Shown here piece by piece: positions 24,285 through 35,756 of a stretch of 64,000 bases of DNA. The stretch lies in contig BTRK01000003.1 of the NCBI GenBank assembly GCA_036245805.1, positions 15,726,464 through 15,790,463 on the forward strand, written 5' to 3'. The notes under the pieces were generated by a model that did not search any database, had not been told where the DNA came from, and was given only the letters and a program-made list of their open reading frames with translations. How positions within the stretch are numbered: the stretch's first letter is position 1; each line of letters opens with the position of its first letter. Both the position numbers and the translations under genes were made by a program. The DNA comes from Pristionchus mayeri. Taxonomy: Eukaryota; Nematoda; Chromadorea; Rhabditida; Neodiplogasteridae.

Positions 24285-25300
24285 ACTAGCGAACTAGTAT
24301 TAACGAGTAAACCAGAAATCACCTACCGATATAATTGCACCCGTTTTCTACAATTTACTTGAGTAGTAGCGTGAGTATACTAGCTCCAATCAAGTGACAA
24401 TCAGCTGATAGCTAGTATTGAACACTTAAGAGTCTCAACTTCCTCTGCAATACAAATGAATCATTGCATTAATAACTATTTGAAAGATGTTTGATCCACG
24501 GATTGCAAGACGATCCAGTGTGTACCTGCCAGCACTGGGAGTGGAACCTGAGCTGAGACGAAAAATCGATCGATAATTAGGGTTGAACTTCCCAAGACTT
24601 GAGACAGTAAGCATTCTTAGGATTTATTTTATTGGACCATGGGAGTGACAAACAACCTAAGCAAGCAGCTCTCCCGAGTAACAATCCGCTCGTGCAGAAC
24701 AATATTCCAGGTTTGATGGCATTCGTAATTTCCGCACTTCTTGCAAGCGAACTTCTCGGACAGAATGTTTCTGTGTAGGTAATATTCGCTCAGGACTATC
24801 ATCCCCCCTTAATCACACTTTCTGAGAAAAACGCCATATTTTTTCATGTATTTGGTGAAGTCGAGAGCTTCGAAATGCTCAGCATTTCTCCACTCGAGGG
24901 GAACTGACGAGCATCAGCCGAATGTTTATGCGCATTCACACGCGGTCTTCAGAAAACTAAAACCTCGACTTTGTTTGCAGAAAGTTTCAAAACTATTTTA
25001 TGTTGACTTCGCAAAGTCCGAAGTAGGATTCTTTAATACTGCTCTAGCCTACCCTAAGTGCCTGCATAAATATGGAATTGAGACAAAACGTACTTTGAAA
25101 TTCCGCCCAACTCATTCGCGCTACACAACGTTGATATGACCTGACGAAATTTTCATAAAGCAGTGTCTGCTGTCTATGCACCGCAACAAAAAATATCTAT
25201 ACCTATCTATAAAGCGTAGTGTCTGTGCGTCTGTCCGGATTGCGAAACGATTGCGATGAGAACTAGGAGAAAAATACATAATCAATTCCACGTTTACGTC
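24285..25300 (+). repeat. Dispersed repeat family R1, copy
   Basis: The segment begins near AACTAGCGAACTAGTATTAA (also at about 40,328 and 41,580). It continues through GATCCACGGATTGCAA, GCTCTCCCGAGTAACAAT, CACACTTTCTGAGAAAAACG and CATTCACACGCGGTCTTCAG. The last three recur in the same order at about 29,390-30,490. A minus-to-plus comparison shows no conserved reading frame, so the repeat appears non-coding. Confidence 0.7.
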
Positions 25301-25459
25301 TTGCGAAAAATATGAATATTCAAAATCTTTTCAGCCCAAAACTTTGTTTTTCTTTTAAAAGGGACCTTTCCAAATTGTCAACCATATTGTACAAATTTAT
25401 GACACCCGTATCTGACCCGTTTTAGAGGGTCAAAAGGTCGACCCGTAATCCGTTCTTGC

Positions 25460-26660
25460 CGCCCTAGAGCCTACGATGCAGCTCGAAAAAAGTAATTCAC
25501 AATACATCAACGAATATCTTAACCGTACTACTTCAACCAAATTTCGTGCAAACTTCAAACAATGAAAAAAGTAGCATTCTTTCATCGAATTAGTAATAGC
25601 CCTACTCATCCGGTGTGAATCCATTCACAAGGTGGATGAGCGATAACGAGACACGAATGGTGATGACGATCGAGTGAGAATCTTGGTTCTCTTTGCAAGC
25701 AAAGAGAATAGAAACCGAGAAAACATTGATTAATAATTTTAAATTGATTATAAATATTGACATTACACGAACTGGAAAGCGCAGGGAGATTCAGAATTTT
25801 TTTTTGTTGGATCTTCCTACAGAAGAATAAATTCCAGCAAGATGCTCTCGATACATACAACCCACTCGTGCAGTGCAAATGTTCCAGTTCAAATTCCATT
25901 TTTTTCTGCTTTTCATTACCACGATTTTTTCGGTTAGGATGTTTCGGGGCATCTAATTTTCAATCAGAGATATCAGCAACCCCTCCACAGATATCAATCA
26001 CACTTTCTGAGAATATCAATCCCTAATCAGGAATTTGAGAAAAAGCGAGGAATTCCCCGCTTCGTCGATAAATGTACTAAAATTCTCGTACAGGCAATCC
26101 TCGGCGAGGGAATCGGAGAAGCATAAGCAGATTTCGATATGCATCCGCGCGTGAGAAAATATTCTAAGGCAATCTCGAAATTGTTGTATCGTTTCAGAAA
26201 GGATTGTATTTTTAGGATAGAAAAGGTCATGTGATCGTAGCAAATTGTTCTCTCTATTCGATCAAACAGCTCCAAATTCGCAGGTCAAATTGTACTCACA
26301 TTTTCTGCTTCTCGTGGTCAGATGCTTTAAATAATTGCTACGTCGTATCTTTTCCCCCACCGAGTCTCATATAGAGTGGTTTCCTGAAGCGGACGTAAAA
26401 CAGATCGACATTCCTCCCTTTCGGTGTGAACTTCAAAGACGTATTTCTGCCAAAATCATTCTCGCTACACAGCGCGGATATCATCAGATGAAGATTTTCT
26501 ACGGCAGTGTTTCTACGGGTGTGTGTCTAACCAATATCTCGTTTCACGTGCACTATAATTCATTGCTTACTTCATAGCGATCAAAGATCAAACCTCTCAA
26601 GTCTACCATCTGTAGACACACGTTGCGAAGTTAAGTAAGTGAAATACTATGACTGCAGTC
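25460..26660 (+). repeat. Dispersed repeat family R1, copy
   Basis: This copy aligns by eye with 34,310-35,520 and 44,300-45,430. Shared blocks in order include CACAATACATCAACGAATAT, GCGATAACGAGACACGAATG, TCTTTGCAAGCAAAGA, ACGAACTGGAAAGCGCAGGG, CACACTTTCTGAGAATATCA and GAAGCGGACGTAAAA. Short open frames fall on different strands and are not conserved between copies. Confidence 0.75.
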
Positions 26661-27629
26661 ATCCACGATGAAAGACCTTTGAATTTTAATAATTTCGTTA
26701 AAGCAATATTTAAAATACTTATAAAATGTACAACGATTCATCTATTCGTTCGCGCGTTTTGTAGTGAAGTATGTTCTGTATAATATAAATGAATTATCAA
26801 AAAATATCAACATTTAATTATCGTCTTCAAAAACTAATAAATATACCAGATCATTCCGCGTCAATATATTTTTAAATCAAGTGTAAAATGAATTTCGGGA
26901 ATTTAAGGCATACATCACAGTTTTAAATAATCAAATGAGGATTTTTTCCCAATACAGTTAAGGCCTCTTAAATTTTCTTTTTCCGACGAGTTTTCGTCCG
27001 TTACAATCAGTGAGTACAAGCCACGAATAGCGAAGGCAATCGAGTGAGAATGGCGGTCTTCCAGCTCAGCGAAAGCAGCGAAAAAATAACTTTTGAAACA
27101 TTATTAAAGCGATAATAAATGTTAAAACGCTGTCTCCGTTAGAACGTCAGATCCTGGAGGCAAAGTGATACAATGCCTTAAACTTATCGCTAGGAGTTCA
27201 AACTTTGATGGTAGAGTCCTTATGGTCAAAGAAAACTTTTCCAGAAATTTTGACCTACCATTTGCATATTTTTCAAAAACTGCCATTTTTGATATTGACC
27301 CATTGTGTTACATGCCACTCGAAAGAGCATCAAAAGTTATATCAGATCCCAAATTTGCGAAGAAATTGATCAATATCTGTTCGGGAAAGATGCTAGTATG
27401 TGTGGAAAAATTTGTACAACTCTAGACGAAGTACCTAAAAGCCAGTCGTCTTGAACTCTTTGTTTAAAATCTTAAGAGAGACTATCTGAGTGATATGCTT
27501 GTCACTAGCGAAAAATCGATTTCTTCCATAACTGACACACATGTAGTACTCGGTGAGTGTAGCTCAGGGGTAGCCTATTTAGTGTTCTAGATCACACATT
27601 GAGAAATGCGCCGCACTTTAGTCCGAATA
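26660..27629. other. AT-rich stretch, no gene seen
   Basis: The longest open frame is 86 codons (27,165-27,425, plus strand), without resemblance to a family I know and without clear splice context. No inverted repeat is evident before 27,630. It may be old repeat sequence. Confidence 0.4.
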
Positions 27630-28584
27630 CGTCAAATTTCGAAATTTATCATTTCGCTGCCGATCAGAACGAGTTATATCTCTAAAAATACGCAATATTC
27701 AAGAGATCGAACCTACCAATTTTCATACAATTTCGATAAAAGTTCTTGTGAAAAAACGCAAAATTCGAAATATTTTACCTTTGATCAATTTTAGCTCGTT
27801 CTGATGGGTAGAGTTGGACCATTTTTATTCTTTGTATTTGTAGCGCTGGATACTAACTAACTATTAAAAAATTTAAATTAAAATCAAAAAATAACGTTTG
27901 GAGAAATCGGCTAACAACGGCCTGCAACTTGAAATAAAGTCAGTTTGTAATAGGCCATGGCCTACCGTAACCCAAAACGGAAATGGAAGGCAGGTGTTCT
28001 ACGGTTACCCTACACGGAGTACTCGATGATGGAAATACAACAGAGTCAATACAATTTCGAAACGCATCCTCGCGCGCCAGAGCGCTTATGTTAAAAAGCT
28101 ACCGTAATCTTTCGATTTGTTTTATCAGCGGCGCTCTCGCGCGCGGATGCGCATCGAAATTTATTTCATGCTGGGGCATTTCTCTCATCGAGTACTCCGT
28201 ATAGGGTAACCGTAGAACACCTGCCTTCCATTTCCGTTTTGGGTTACGGTAGGCCATGGCCTATTACAAACTGACTTTATTTCAAGTTGCAGGCCGTTGT
28301 TAGCCGATTTCTCCAAACGTTATTTTTTGATTTTAATTTAAATTTTTTAATAGTTAGTTAGTATCCAGCGCTACAAATACAAAGAATAAAAATGGTCCAA
28401 CTCTACCCATCTGAACGAGCTAAAATTGAACAAAGGCAAAATATTTCGAATTTTGCTTTTTTTCACAAGAACTTTTATCGAAATTGTATGAAAATTTGTA
28501 GGTTCGATCTCTTGAATATTGCGCATTTTTAGAGATATAACTCGTTCTGATCGACAGCGAAATGATAAATTTCGAAATTTGACG
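27630..28584. mobile_element. Palindromic fold-back element, 955 bp
   Basis: The sequence is symmetric about position 28,107, with arms of about 430 bp. GGCCATGGCCTACCGTAACC in the left arm is mirrored in the right arm, and the outer ends are GTCAAATTTCG and CGAAATTTGAC. The loop is itself nearly palindromic (CGCATCCTCGCGCGCC against GGCGCTCTCGCGCGCGGATG). On the right it abuts an R1 copy (AGTTCACGTAGAACAGATCG, also at about 41,250), as if inserted into it. No protein is encoded. Confidence 0.8.
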
Positions 28585-29399
28585 ATTCCTCCAGTTCACG
28601 TAGAACAGATCGACGTTTCTCCCTTTCGTCGGCAGCTGCAATGAGGTTTTGTTACACGAGCTGCAGTTGTCCTCCACCACTAGAATCTGCGAAGAGAGGA
28701 GCAGTTATCGAACCGCTTGAGCAGCATTAGATTATTGAAGAGCCCGCCATAGTCAGACTGCAAGAATTGTGCACTGAATATCAGTAGTATTTTTTTTCTT
28801 ATCCCACTATGGATCTAGTAGCAACCGAAAATGGATACCACTTATTAGGGGAACTACTGCAACCAGAATGTACAGTCGTGCCGGAAAGTCATGGGACACT
28901 TTTTGAATTTGTTGTATCTTTTTGCCCAGGAAATGCATCATTCTTGCATTTAGGTATGATGTACCAAATCCATCGGAGATTATGATCATGGTATTGTGGT
29001 ATGACGTCATCGCACAGTTATTGCGTAATGATGGCGCAATAAATCTGTACTTTTTCAAAACGGCATAATTCTTACATAGATTTTTTCCTGTTCGCCATAC
29101 TTTCTATGATTGGAGATGTTACCGAGGCCTACCCAGAATAAATTTTTGAAGGTGCTGCTCGGTCGCACATTTGCTGCAGCGAAGCTGCAAAAACAGGATC
29201 TGAAATTCGGAACTTGGCTTCTAGAGATGAGAGTGAAAGGCAATCCAAGCAGGAAGAGAGCCTGGGATGAGATGAGTAATCAATCGATTATTATGGTTGA
29301 ACTTCCCAAGACTCGAGACAGTAAGCATCCCTAGAATTTATTTTATTGGATCATGAGAGTGAAAGATAATCCGAACAAACAGCTCTCCCGAGTAACAAT

Positions 29400-30194
29400 G
29401 CTTGTTGGCTCACGCCACCCGCCGTGGCAATTCTAGATGAATGGCACACCCCTTCCTGTTGTCTCACATTTTCGTGATCTGGGCGTTACCTATTCTAACT
29501 CTCTTGACTTTAAAGACCACATTTCCGATAAGATAACAAAAGCTCGCTCTCGTTGTTCCTTTATCCTCCGCATTTTTGTATCTCGTAATCCCTTACTCTA
29601 CTCTAAACTATTCGTCACTTACGTTCGCCCCATCCTCGAATACTGTTCCGAACTGTGGTCCCCTCAGACTAGAGAACTCTGCCTCAACATTGAGTCCGTC
29701 TTTCGTAAATTCACTAGGTCTGTGTTTCTCAAATGTGGCTTAGCATATCGTACATACCCTGACAGGCTCCAATTTCTCAACTTGGAACCCCTAGAATACC
29801 GTCGCTCATTGATTGACCTATCGTTCATCTATCGTGTTGTGCACGACGACGTATAATTCCTATGTATTGCCCCTCCTCGTCCAAGGAGACCTAATAATTT
29901 TCAACTTCGTAAGTATCGTTCCTCATTTAATCTATATCACAATTTTATCTCTAATCGTATTGTATCACAGTGGAATTCCATCCCCAATCATGTAATACTT
30001 TCTAGGAATTGTGAACTCTTTCTCGTTAGAACGCGTATTCACTTTCCTGTTAACTATGGCAATCTGTAATATACCATATTATTATCTTTGCATCCTAGAT
30101 GATGCATCGTATTTCATGTAGTCTTATTTCATCTTACTTCTCTTTCTCGTCACCTATTTCGACATCTGCATGATAAATTAATTGAATTGAATTG
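29400..30194 (+). pseudogene. 5'-truncated non-LTR retrotransposon (LINE) 3' end
   Basis: The frame at 29,437-29,856 encodes about 139 residues typical of the C-terminal end of a LINE reverse transcriptase. It has an FRDLGVTYS motif followed by a helical stretch with YVRPILEYCSELWSP, and an RLQFLNLEPLEYRR segment. These match the thumb and post-thumb region of CR1/jockey-type elements. The palm with the catalytic aspartates is missing, so this copy is dead. The frame stops at about 29,855. A shifted frame just downstream (about 29,900-30,068) still reads QWNSIPNHV-like residues typical of the extreme C-terminus, so a frameshift is likely. The copy ends in tandem ATTGA units, a usual LINE tail. 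It is flanked by AACAAT at 29,394-29,399 and 30,195-30,200. The uninterrupted R1 copy at about 24,685 has AACAAT once, which makes this a convincing target site duplication. Confidence 0.85.
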
Positions 30195-30523
30195 AACAAT
30201 CCACTCGTGCAGCACAAATATTCCAGGTTTGATGTCATTCGGAATTTCCGCTTTTCATGCAAAATAAATTCTCGATTAGAATGTTTCTTTGTGCGCAATA
30301 TTTTATAAGGACTATCACCACCCCCAATATTCACCCTTTCTGAGAAAAACGCCATACTTCTTCACGGATTTGGCAAAGACAAGAAATTCGAAATGCTCAC
30401 AATTTCTCCTACATATAGTTTTTGCGTACAACTGACGAGCATCAGCCGAATTTTTATGCGCATTCACACGCGGTCTTCAGAAAACTAAAACCTCGATTTT
30501 ATTCAAAGATAGTTGAGAAACTA

Positions 30524-31098
30524 GGCTCTGTACCAATATAAGGGTCCCAAGGTGGATTATGTACCAATATAAGGGTCCCAACAATTTCTGTACCAGTATA
30601 AGGGTCCCAAAGTAAGCTGTACCAGTATAAGGGTACCAAACAAAATTTCAATTGCTTTTATAAATATGTAATTTTCCATCAAAGCTATGCAACACCGTGT
30701 ATCTGAAGTGGGTAAAGGAAATCCAACTCTGAATTTGTGTTGCCTTCGCAAATTGGTTCAAACTCAACCTACAATACAATGTACTTGGCCACTATTTGCT
30801 ATTGGCAGGGGTTTAAGATACATATGTTTTCCTAGATACAAAATGGTGATGAATATCAAAGTTAGGAACTCAAAAATAGTTCGTCCAGCTGGTTCAAATA
30901 GCCTAGTAAAGTATCTATCCTTCTAGGATGTGTTTAAGCCCGAGTTACGAAGGGAACTCAAATACAGAGCTTGATCTCCATTTCTGAAACACGACATTGC
31001 ACATTTATGACGCGATATTACTTATTCATGGCGAAAAGTTATTTGGGACCCTTATACTGGTACAGAAAATTTTGGGACCCTTATATTGGTACAGAGCC
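30524..31098. mobile_element. MITE with repeated GTACC(A/G)ATATAAGGGTCCC ends, hAT-like target duplication
   Basis: This 575-bp element has inverted ends starting GGCTCTGTACC. Behind the left end lie four tandemly spaced copies of a motif close to TACCAATATAAGGGTCCCAA, and behind the right end two inverted copies. The flanks are AGAAACTA (30,516-30,523) and AGAAACGA (31,099-31,106), an 8-bp direct repeat with one mismatch. An 8-bp duplication is typical of hAT transposons. It has no transposase and is probably non-autonomous. It sits inside an R1 copy. Confidence 0.75.
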
Positions 31099-31471
31099 AG
31101 AAACGATTTTTATATTGAATTCGAAAGGTCCAAAGTATTCTAGAATACTGATCTAGCCTACCATAAGTACATGCATAAACATTGATTTGAAAAAAAAACC
31201 TGATTTGTATTTCCACCCAGCCCATTCGCGCTACACAATGAAGATATCACCCGGCCAAGTTTTCATAAACCAGTTTCTGATGTACGAGCAACCAAAATAT
31301 TTAAAAAAATCAAAAAAAAAAAAAAGTAAGAACTACCCAGGTCATTAGCGCAAAAAATTGTGCGACGAAAACTAGGAGAAAAATTGAATTGAAAAAAATA
31401 CTTTGATTTTCCGACAGCTCATTCGCGCTACACAATGTAGACATTACCTGACGAAGTTTTCACAATCAGTT

Positions 31472-33709
31472 TATCACGTGTATCACGAGTAAGTGGTGGA
31501 AAATTCACCCCCTCGGGAACAATTTGCAAAAAGTTTCTTTGATCCAGGATCTCAGTATGGTGGGAAATTATCCTAGAGAAGACATATTTAAATTTCTAGG
31601 TCATTGGTCCTAGAGCCGGCTTTTAGGAATTTTCCGGGTTTGAACCCGGCTATACTGTATTCCATCTCCCAGATGAGCTAGAGAAGTGGGATAGTGCTCA
31701 AAATGATCGGAAAATTATTTTAAGAAACTTTTATGTTTTGACCAAAGTTTAAAGATCAAAGATCAAAAAGATATCTTTGAAAAACCATTTTTGGAGTTAA
31801 ATAATAAATCGTGTCGCTTTTGTGCGATACCATTTTCCGGAATTTTATTACAGAATATGCAAGTATAAGTGCCCCTCTACATAATAAAAATATATAATCG
31901 AGTTTTTGAATATGGGTGTTTTTTGCAATTTGGCTCTGAACATCGACAAATTGAATTTTTTTTGTTGTATCTCAGCTCCCAGATGAACTAGCGAGATGGA
32001 ATTGGGCTTAAATATTCAGACAATTATTTCGATACATTTTGTGGTTTAACCGAATTTGCAAGATCAACGATGCAAGATCCGACTTTATTGTCGAGATACC
32101 GCTTTTGCAGATAAAGATCACACGGTACTGTTCTTGCGAGACACCATTTTCCGGAATTATTTTGCAGAATATGCAAGTACGAGTGGCCATCTAAACAATG
32201 CAGATGGAAAATCGAGTTTTCGAATATGGGTCTTCTATGAAATTTTGCTCTGAACATCGAAAAAATGTTTTTTTTTGTAAATAAACAATTCGCATTATTA
32301 CCTTTGAAACTTGTCTGATCTGGTTCATATTGTACTTACTGAATACTATGGACACTAGATTTCGAAAGACCTTGGTCATATGTCCCGGAGCCGTCATAAT
32401 GCGAATTTATATTTGTTTTTAAATGCATTTTTCCGGCCTTTAGAGCTAAATTTCATAAAATACCCATATAATAAAACTCGCTTTTCTAACTGTATTGTGT
32501 AGACGGGCACTTGTACTCTCTTATTCCGCAAACCAATTCTGGAAAATGGTATCTCGCAAGACCAATACGGCTCAATATTTACCCCAAACATGGTAACTCG
32601 ACCATAATCTTTGATACAAAATTTAAACGTACAGCTCTTGTGAGATACCATTTTCCATACTTGGTTTGCGGAATACTAGAGTACAAGTGCCCATCTACAC
32701 AATACAGTTAGAAAAGCGAGCTTTGAAATATGGGTGTTTTATGAAATTTAGCTCTAAATGTCGAAAAAATGTATTTTTTAAAAATATCAATTCTCATTAT
32801 GACGGCTCCGGGACATATGACCAATGTTTTTCGAAATCTAGTGTCCATGGTATTCAGTAGGTACAATATTAACCAGATCTAACAAGTTTCACAGGTAATA
32901 ATGAGAATTGATTATTTACAAAAAAATGAATTTTTTCGATGTTCAGAGCAAAATTTCATAGAAGACCCATGTTCGAAAACTCGATTGTCCATCTGTATTG
33001 TATAGATGGCCATATTCTGCAAAATAATTCAGGAAAATGGTATCTCGCAAGAACACTACCGTGTAATCTTTATCTGCAAAAGCGGTATCTCGACAATAAC
33101 CTCGGATCTTGCATCGTTGATCTTGCAAATTGGGTTAAACCACAGAATGTGTTGAAATAATTGTCCGAATAATTAAGCCCAATTCCACCTCTCTAGTTCA
33201 TCTGGAAGCTGAGATACAACATTTTTTTTTTAAATGCAATTTGTCGATGTTCAGAGCCAAATTGCAAAAAACACCCATATTCAAAAACTCAATTATATAT
33301 TTTTAATAAGTAGAGGGGCACTTATAATTGCATATTCTGTAATAAAATTCTGGAAAATGGTATCTCACAAAAGCGGCACGATTTATTTTTTAACTCCAAA
33401 AATGGTTTTTCAAAGATAACTTTTTGAACTTTGATCTTTAAACTTTCGTCAAAACATAAAAGTTTCTTAAAATAATTTTCCGATCATTTTGAGCACTATC
33501 CCACTTCTCTAGCTCATCTGAGAGCTGAAATACAGTATAGACGGGTGCAAAACCAGCAAATTCCTAAAAGCCGGCTCTGGGACCAATGACCTAGAAATTT
33601 AAATATGTCTTCTCTAGGATACTCTCCCACTATAACAACGACAAGATACGACAAACTTTTTGCAAATTGTTCCCGGCCACCTCCACTGACTCGTGATACC
33701 CGTGTTATG
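31472..33709. mobile_element. Fold-back element, about 2.2 kb (family shared with 22,078-23,965)
   Basis: The element is symmetric about position 32,590. The ends are TATCACGTGTATCACGAGT on the left and ACTCGTGATACCCGTGTTA on the right, flanked by TA. Blocks such as GAGCCGGCTTTTAGGAATTT occur in both arms, and a nested mirror (GAGCCGTCATAATG against CATTATGACGGCTCCG) lies closer to the centre. The copies of GGAAAATGGTATCTC in both arms form an internal repeat series. The arms are more diverged than in the copy at 22,078. No protein is recognisable. Confidence 0.8.
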
Positions 33710-34309
33710 TTGTCTAAGCACCACAAAAATATATTTTCAAATAAGAATAATCCCGGTCATTTGGGGAAAAAGTTATTAGCGGAAGAATAAACCCGGTTAT
33801 TAGCGGAAAAAATGCACACAATCAATTCCACGTTTGCGCGCTGCGAAAAATATGAATATTCAATACCTTTTCCAGCCCAAAACTTCGTCTTTCTTTTAAA
33901 TTCGGACCTTTCCAAATTGTCATACTGTACAAATTTATTGCATAATAAACACAAAGTACCATAAGATAAACAATACAGCTGCATTGGATGGTATAGTATC
34001 CGGTGCATACTGTAATGAATTTAATCATTAGCATTGTGCGAAAGAACGAGTAATGTTTTCAGAAGACGAGCATCTCTTGTGGTATCTATCTCATTTCCCA
34101 TGATTAATTTTATGCACGAGAGCGTGTAGAATAATTACATTTTAACATTTCTCGGATGGATGGATTGGTAAGTGCCATATCCAAGGAATTAGTATTAATG
34201 CATAAACACGAAACTAACAAGCTAATTGTGGAATTACAGTGTTTTGTATTTCTCTAATCATTCTCTTCTCATCAGAAACAACTGTAGGATGCGTTAAAGA
34301 GACAACGAT
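33710..34309. other. AT-rich stretch, no gene seen
   Basis: Part of this stretch (CACAATCAATTCCACGTTTG, AAATATGAATATTCAA) resembles 25,275-25,400, so it is probably R1-related. No open frame above 83 codons and no recognised product. Confidence 0.4.
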
Positions 34310-35520
34310 GCAGTTCGAAAACTAAAAGTGCTTCACAATACATCAACGAATATCTTAACCGGACTACTTCAACCACATTACGTGCAAACTTCAAACAGTG
34401 AACAAAGTACCATTATCTCATCGAACTAGTAATCGTGGTACTCATCCGGTGTGAGTCCATTCACAGGTACTAGGTCGGATGAGAACTATGACGTCATGCC
34501 ACCTTTGATAGATCAAAGGCGGCATGACGTCATAGTTCTCATCCGGCGTAGTGCCCCATTCACAAGGTCGATCAGCGATAACGCGACACGAATGGAAGAT
34601 GACGATAGAGGGAGAATCTTGGTTCTCTTTGCAAGCAAAGACAAAAGAAACCGAGAAAACATTAATCAACATTTTTAAATTGATCAGTATTGAAATTTCA
34701 CTAACTGGAAAGCGCAGGGAGTTTCAGAATTATTTTTTTGTTCACTCTTCCGAATGATAGATTCCAGCAAAATGCTCTCGATGCATATAACCCACTCGTG
34801 CAGCGCGAAAGCATAAGCAGATTTCGATATCCATCCGCGCGGTAGAAAATATTCTATGACAATCTCGAAATATCTTTATCGTTTTAGAAAGGATTGCATT
34901 TTTAGGTTGGAAAAGGCGGTGTGATCATAGCAACACTGTTCTTGTCAGTATCAATTCGCTCATGCAGCTCCAATTTCACAGGTCAAAATGCACTCGCATT
35001 TTCCGCTTCTCATGCTCAGATGCCTCAAATAATTTCTACACATCTTTTCTCTACCGTACCTCATAGAGTGGTTTTCTGAAGCGGACGTAAAATATATCGA
35101 CATTCCGTCCTTTCGTCAGTAACTGCAAAGACGTATTTCTGCCCAGATAATTCGCGCTACTCAATATGGATACTATCAATGGAAATTATCGATAGCAGTT
35201 CTTGTGAAGTGATTTGTTTGAATAATGAATCTGGCAATGACTATCAAAAGTTTGCACACAATATTTTTTAATTGGAATACTTTGTATTTCAGCCAAGATT
35301 ATTCGCGCTACACAGCGCAGATATCACCAAATGAAGATATTCTAGAGCAATTTTTCTTCGGTTGTGTTTCTAACCAATAACTCGTTTCACATGCACTGTA
35401 CCTAATTGCTTATTTCATAGAGATCAAAGAACAAACCTCTCAAGTCGACCATCCGTAGAGTGGCGAAGTCAGTAAGTGAAATACGATGACTGGAATCATC
35501 CACGATGAAAGACCTTTTAA
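34310..35520 (+). repeat. Dispersed repeat family R1, copy
   Basis: Collinear with 25,460-26,660 and 44,300-45,430 through the same block order (ATCAACGAATATCTTAACCG, TTCTCTTTGCAAGCAAAGAC, GGAAAGCGCAGGGAGTTTCA, GAAGCGGACGTAAAATATAT). It differs by an inserted hairpin at about 34,477-34,545. Confidence 0.75.
34477..34545. repeat. Near-perfect hairpin containing TGACGTCA twice
   Basis: CGGATGAGAACTATGACGTC on the left pairs with GACGTCATAGTTCTCATCCG on the right around a short CCTTTGATAGATCAAAGG core that is itself palindromic. It interrupts R1, and CCATTCACA occurs on both sides (about 34,458 and 34,556), as if duplicated on insertion. Confidence 0.8.
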
Positions 35521-35756
35521 TAATTCTATTCCCACATTATTTAAAATAAATTTACAATTAAAAATTAGTCATGTATTCGTTCGTGCGTTTTTGTAATGAA
35601 ATCTATTTTGTCTCGCCGTCAAACTGATAAATATGCAAGATCAATCCACGCTTCATATTTTCAAATTAAGTGTAAACGGAATTTCGGTGATTACAGGCAT
35701 ACAGTATAGTTTTAAAAAATCAAATAAAAAGGTTTTTTTCCAATAAAACGAATGGC

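Larger units (their letters stand above)
28585..31471 (+). repeat. Dispersed repeat family R1, copy broken by two insertions
   Basis: R1 sequence runs from AACAGATCGACGTTTCTCCC through CCTCCACCACTAGAATCTGC (also at about 41,330), then resumes around 29,260-29,399, 30,195-30,515 and 31,107-31,470. It is interrupted by the LINE fragment at 29,400-30,194 and the MITE at 30,524-31,098. The uninterrupted counterpart is at 24,285-25,300. Confidence 0.7.

Noticed and set aside
24846..25139. 97-codon plus-strand frame
   Set aside because: It lies in R1, and the homologous segment at 30,350-31,250 does not keep the frame.
27555..27600. A tRNA suggested by GTAGCTCAGGGGTAG
   Set aside because: A box A-like match only; no box B or cloverleaf follows.
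22078..33709. Helitron or piggyBac identity for the two large fold-back elements
   Set aside because: TTAA at one insertion hints at piggyBac-like targeting, but the ends do not start with CCC/CCY, no transposase is seen, and Helitron-type ends (TC...CTRR) are absent.
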